Source: Clostridiales bacterium | GTDB taxonomy: Bacteria; Bacillota; Clostridia; Christensenellales; CAG-138 | Assembly (NCBI GenBank): GCA_009783775.1 | Contig: WRCT01000097.1 | Span: forward strand, 1-6,712 | Direction of reading: 5' to 3' | Length of the DNA stretch: 6,712 nt | Shown here: one piece after another, positions 5,408-6,712 of the stretch | Layout: each line of letters starts with the position of its first letter | Numbering within the stretch: the first letter of the stretch is position 1 | The notes under the pieces: model-generated | Seen by the model: the letters and a program-made list of their open reading frames with translations, nothing else | Databases searched by the model: none | What the model was told of the DNA's origin: nothing | Translations under genes and position numbers: made by a program

Positions 5408-6712
5408 AACTGGAAATTCTGGACTCAACCTTAAGAGACGGCTCGCAGGCCGAGGGCATTTCCTTTTCGGTGCAGGACAAGATCCACATCGTCAAGGCCC
5501 TGGACGCCTTTGGCGTGGACTATATCGAGGCGGGCAACCCGGGCAGCAATCCCAAGGACCTGCAGTTCTTCGAGGAAATCCAAAACCTGCACTTGAAACG
5601 CGCCAAGCTCTGCGCCTTCGGCAGTACGCGGCGCTACAGCGTCACTGCGGAAGAGGACGCGAACCTGCAAAGCATACTGCAGGCGAACACGCCGGCGGTC
5701 TCCATTTTCGGCAAGGCCTGGGACCTGCACGTCACGGAGATTTTGGGCATCACCCTGCCGCAGAATCTGGAGATCGTGGAGGACACGCTGGCCTATCTCA
5801 AGGCGTGCGGCAAGGAGGTCATCTTTGACGCGGAGCATTTCTTCGACGGATACAAGGCGAACCACTATTACGCCATGGACGTGCTGGCCGCGGCGCAAGC
5901 GGGCGGCGCGGATTGCCTCTGCCTCTGCGACACGAACGGCGGCTGTCTGCCCGACGAGATCGCCGAGATCACGGCCGAGGTCGTGCGGCGTTTCCCCGAT
6001 ATAAAGATCGGGATCCACTGCCATGACGACATCGGCTGCGCGGTGGCCAATACGCTCTCCGCAGTAACGCAGGGCGCGGTCCACGTGCAGGGCACCTTCG
6101 TCGGTTTTGGTGAGCGCTGCGGCAACGCGGACCTTTCCATCGTCCTGCCCAACCTCGTGTTCAAATGCGGCCTGGACTACGCTGCGGACCTGACGGACCT
6201 GACCGCCATCGCCACCTATATCTCCGAAGTCGCCAATATTCGCATTCGTGGCAACAAGCCCTACACGGGCAAGAGCGCGTTCGCCCACAAGGGCGGTATG
6301 CACATCGACGGCGTGATCAAGCTCTCGCAGTCCTTCGAGCATATTTCGCCCGAATCCGTGGGCAACACGCGCAAGTTTTTAACGAGCGAGGTGGCGGGCA
6401 AGAGCTCTATTCTGCCCAAGATCCAGGAATTCCTGCCCGAGCTGCACAAGAACTCGCCCGAGACGGCGGCGATCATCGCGCTGCTCAAGGAAAAGGAATG
6501 TTTCGGCTATCAGTACGAGGCCGCACAGGCCAGCTTTGAGCTGCTGGTCAAAAAGGAACTGAACCTCTGGCAGCCGCATTTCGACGTCGTCTTCTTCAAA
6601 ACGGGCGGCGACTATACGCTGGCCGACAGCACCCTGCGCGAGACCGCGATCGTCCAGATCAACGTGGGCGGCGAGCTTGAAGTCGCGGGCGCATTAGGCA
6701 ACGGTCCCGTCA
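5404..6712 (+). CDS. cimA: (R)-citramalate synthase, 5' part (truncated by window end)
   Basis: This LeuA-family enzyme condenses acetyl-CoA with pyruvate to (R)-citramalate, which the leucine enzymes LeuBCD convert to 2-oxobutyrate for isoleucine. The frame is open for 436 codons to the window edge; relatives of about 530 residues suggest roughly 90 residues are missing. It starts MKLEILDSTLRDGSQAEGISFSVQDK (R11, D12). Marks of the Geobacter/Leptospira-type citramalate branch rather than LeuA are PGSNPKDLQFF, FDAEHFFDGYKAN, CDTNGG and HCHDDIGCAVANT (metal ligands H205, H207), then GFGERCGNADL and KSAFAHKGGMHIDGV. The regulatory domain begins near residue 375 and is cut. Its ATG overlaps the leuA TGA by four bases, with a GGGGGA tract just upstream, so translational coupling to leuA is likely. 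Homocitrate or other LeuA-like activities are less likely given the AEHFFDGYKAN motif. Confidence 0.93.
   Translation, partial: MKLEILDSTLRDGSQAEGISFSVQDKIHIVKALDAFGVDYIEAGNPGSNPKDLQFFEEIQNLHLKRAKLCAFGSTRRYSVTAEEDANLQSILQANTPAVSIFGKAWDLHVTEILGITLPQNLEIVEDTLAYLKACGKEVIFDAEHFFDGYKANHYYAMDVLAAAQAGGADCLCLCDTNGGCLPDEIAEITAEVVRRFPDIKIGIHCHDDIGCAVANTLSAVTQGAVHVQGTFVGFGERCGNADLSIVLPNLVFKCGLDYAADLTDLTAIATYISEVANIRIRGNKPYTGKSAFAHKGGMHIDGVIKLSQSFEHISPESVGNTRKFLTSEVAGKSSILPKIQEFLPELHKNSPETAAIIALLKEKECFGYQYEAAQASFELLVKKELNLWQPHFDVVFFKTGGDYTLADSTLRETAIVQINVGGELEVAGALGNGPV

Noticed and set aside
5431..6342. A 303-codon open frame on the reverse strand inside cimA
   Set aside because: It is antisense to a clear citramalate synthase with intact motifs, and it has no recognisable domain or ribosome binding site; it is a GC-codon shadow.

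Overview
The window is one strand of a branched-chain amino acid biosynthesis operon. All six genes lie on the + strand in the order ilvB (3' end only), ilvN, ilvC, ilvD, leuA, cimA (5' part only). Every product was assigned from family motifs read in the translation; no database search was run. Coding DNA is GC-rich, with many C- or G-ending codons. Several traits together suggest a bacterium of the Firmicutes/Clostridia type, probably an anaerobe: a short class I IlvC, a Geobacter-type citramalate synthase, strong AGGAG ribosome binding sites, and an IlvD that looks like the oxygen-sensitive class. The taxon is an inference.

Layout: bases 1-370 are the end of the acetolactate synthase catalytic subunit. 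Bases 384-884 are its ACT-domain regulatory subunit, 13 nt downstream. Bases 986-1981 are ketol-acid reductoisomerase. Bases 2100-3740 are dihydroxyacid dehydratase, started at the third of three in-frame ATGs. Bases 3887-5407 are 2-isopropylmalate synthase. From 5404, overlapping leuA by ATGA, (R)-citramalate synthase runs off the window end. IlvBN, IlvC and IlvD make the 2-oxo acids for valine and isoleucine. LeuA draws 2-oxoisovalerate into leucine. CimA makes citramalate from pyruvate and acetyl-CoA, giving 2-oxobutyrate for isoleucine without threonine deaminase. LeuBCD, which both the leucine and citramalate routes need, would be expected nearby but is outside the window.

The most unusual content is not a gene. 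Each of the three wider intergenic gaps (885-985, 1982-2099, 3741-3886) is filled by an AT-richer element of one architecture. Tandem degenerate 7-nt units form a left arm, a short GC-richer hairpin (or set of hairpins) sits in the middle, and the same 7-nt family returns in inverted orientation as the right arm. The heptamer is different in each gap (CCAGATG-like, TAAGTAA-like, GTTGAGA-like), so these are three sequence-unrelated elements with one plan. Each starts within about 1 nt of the upstream stop codon and ends just before the next ribosome binding site. Removing them leaves the short spacings seen at ilvB-ilvN. They look like miniature mobile or repetitive hairpin elements that accumulate between genes of an operon without breaking it.

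A second point is IlvC. Its NADPH-phosphate-binding loop lacks the usual Arg and last Ser and carries Glu and Asp, which predicts NADH use. I saw no tRNA, rRNA, CRISPR array, transposase gene, T-box or convincing promoter in the window.
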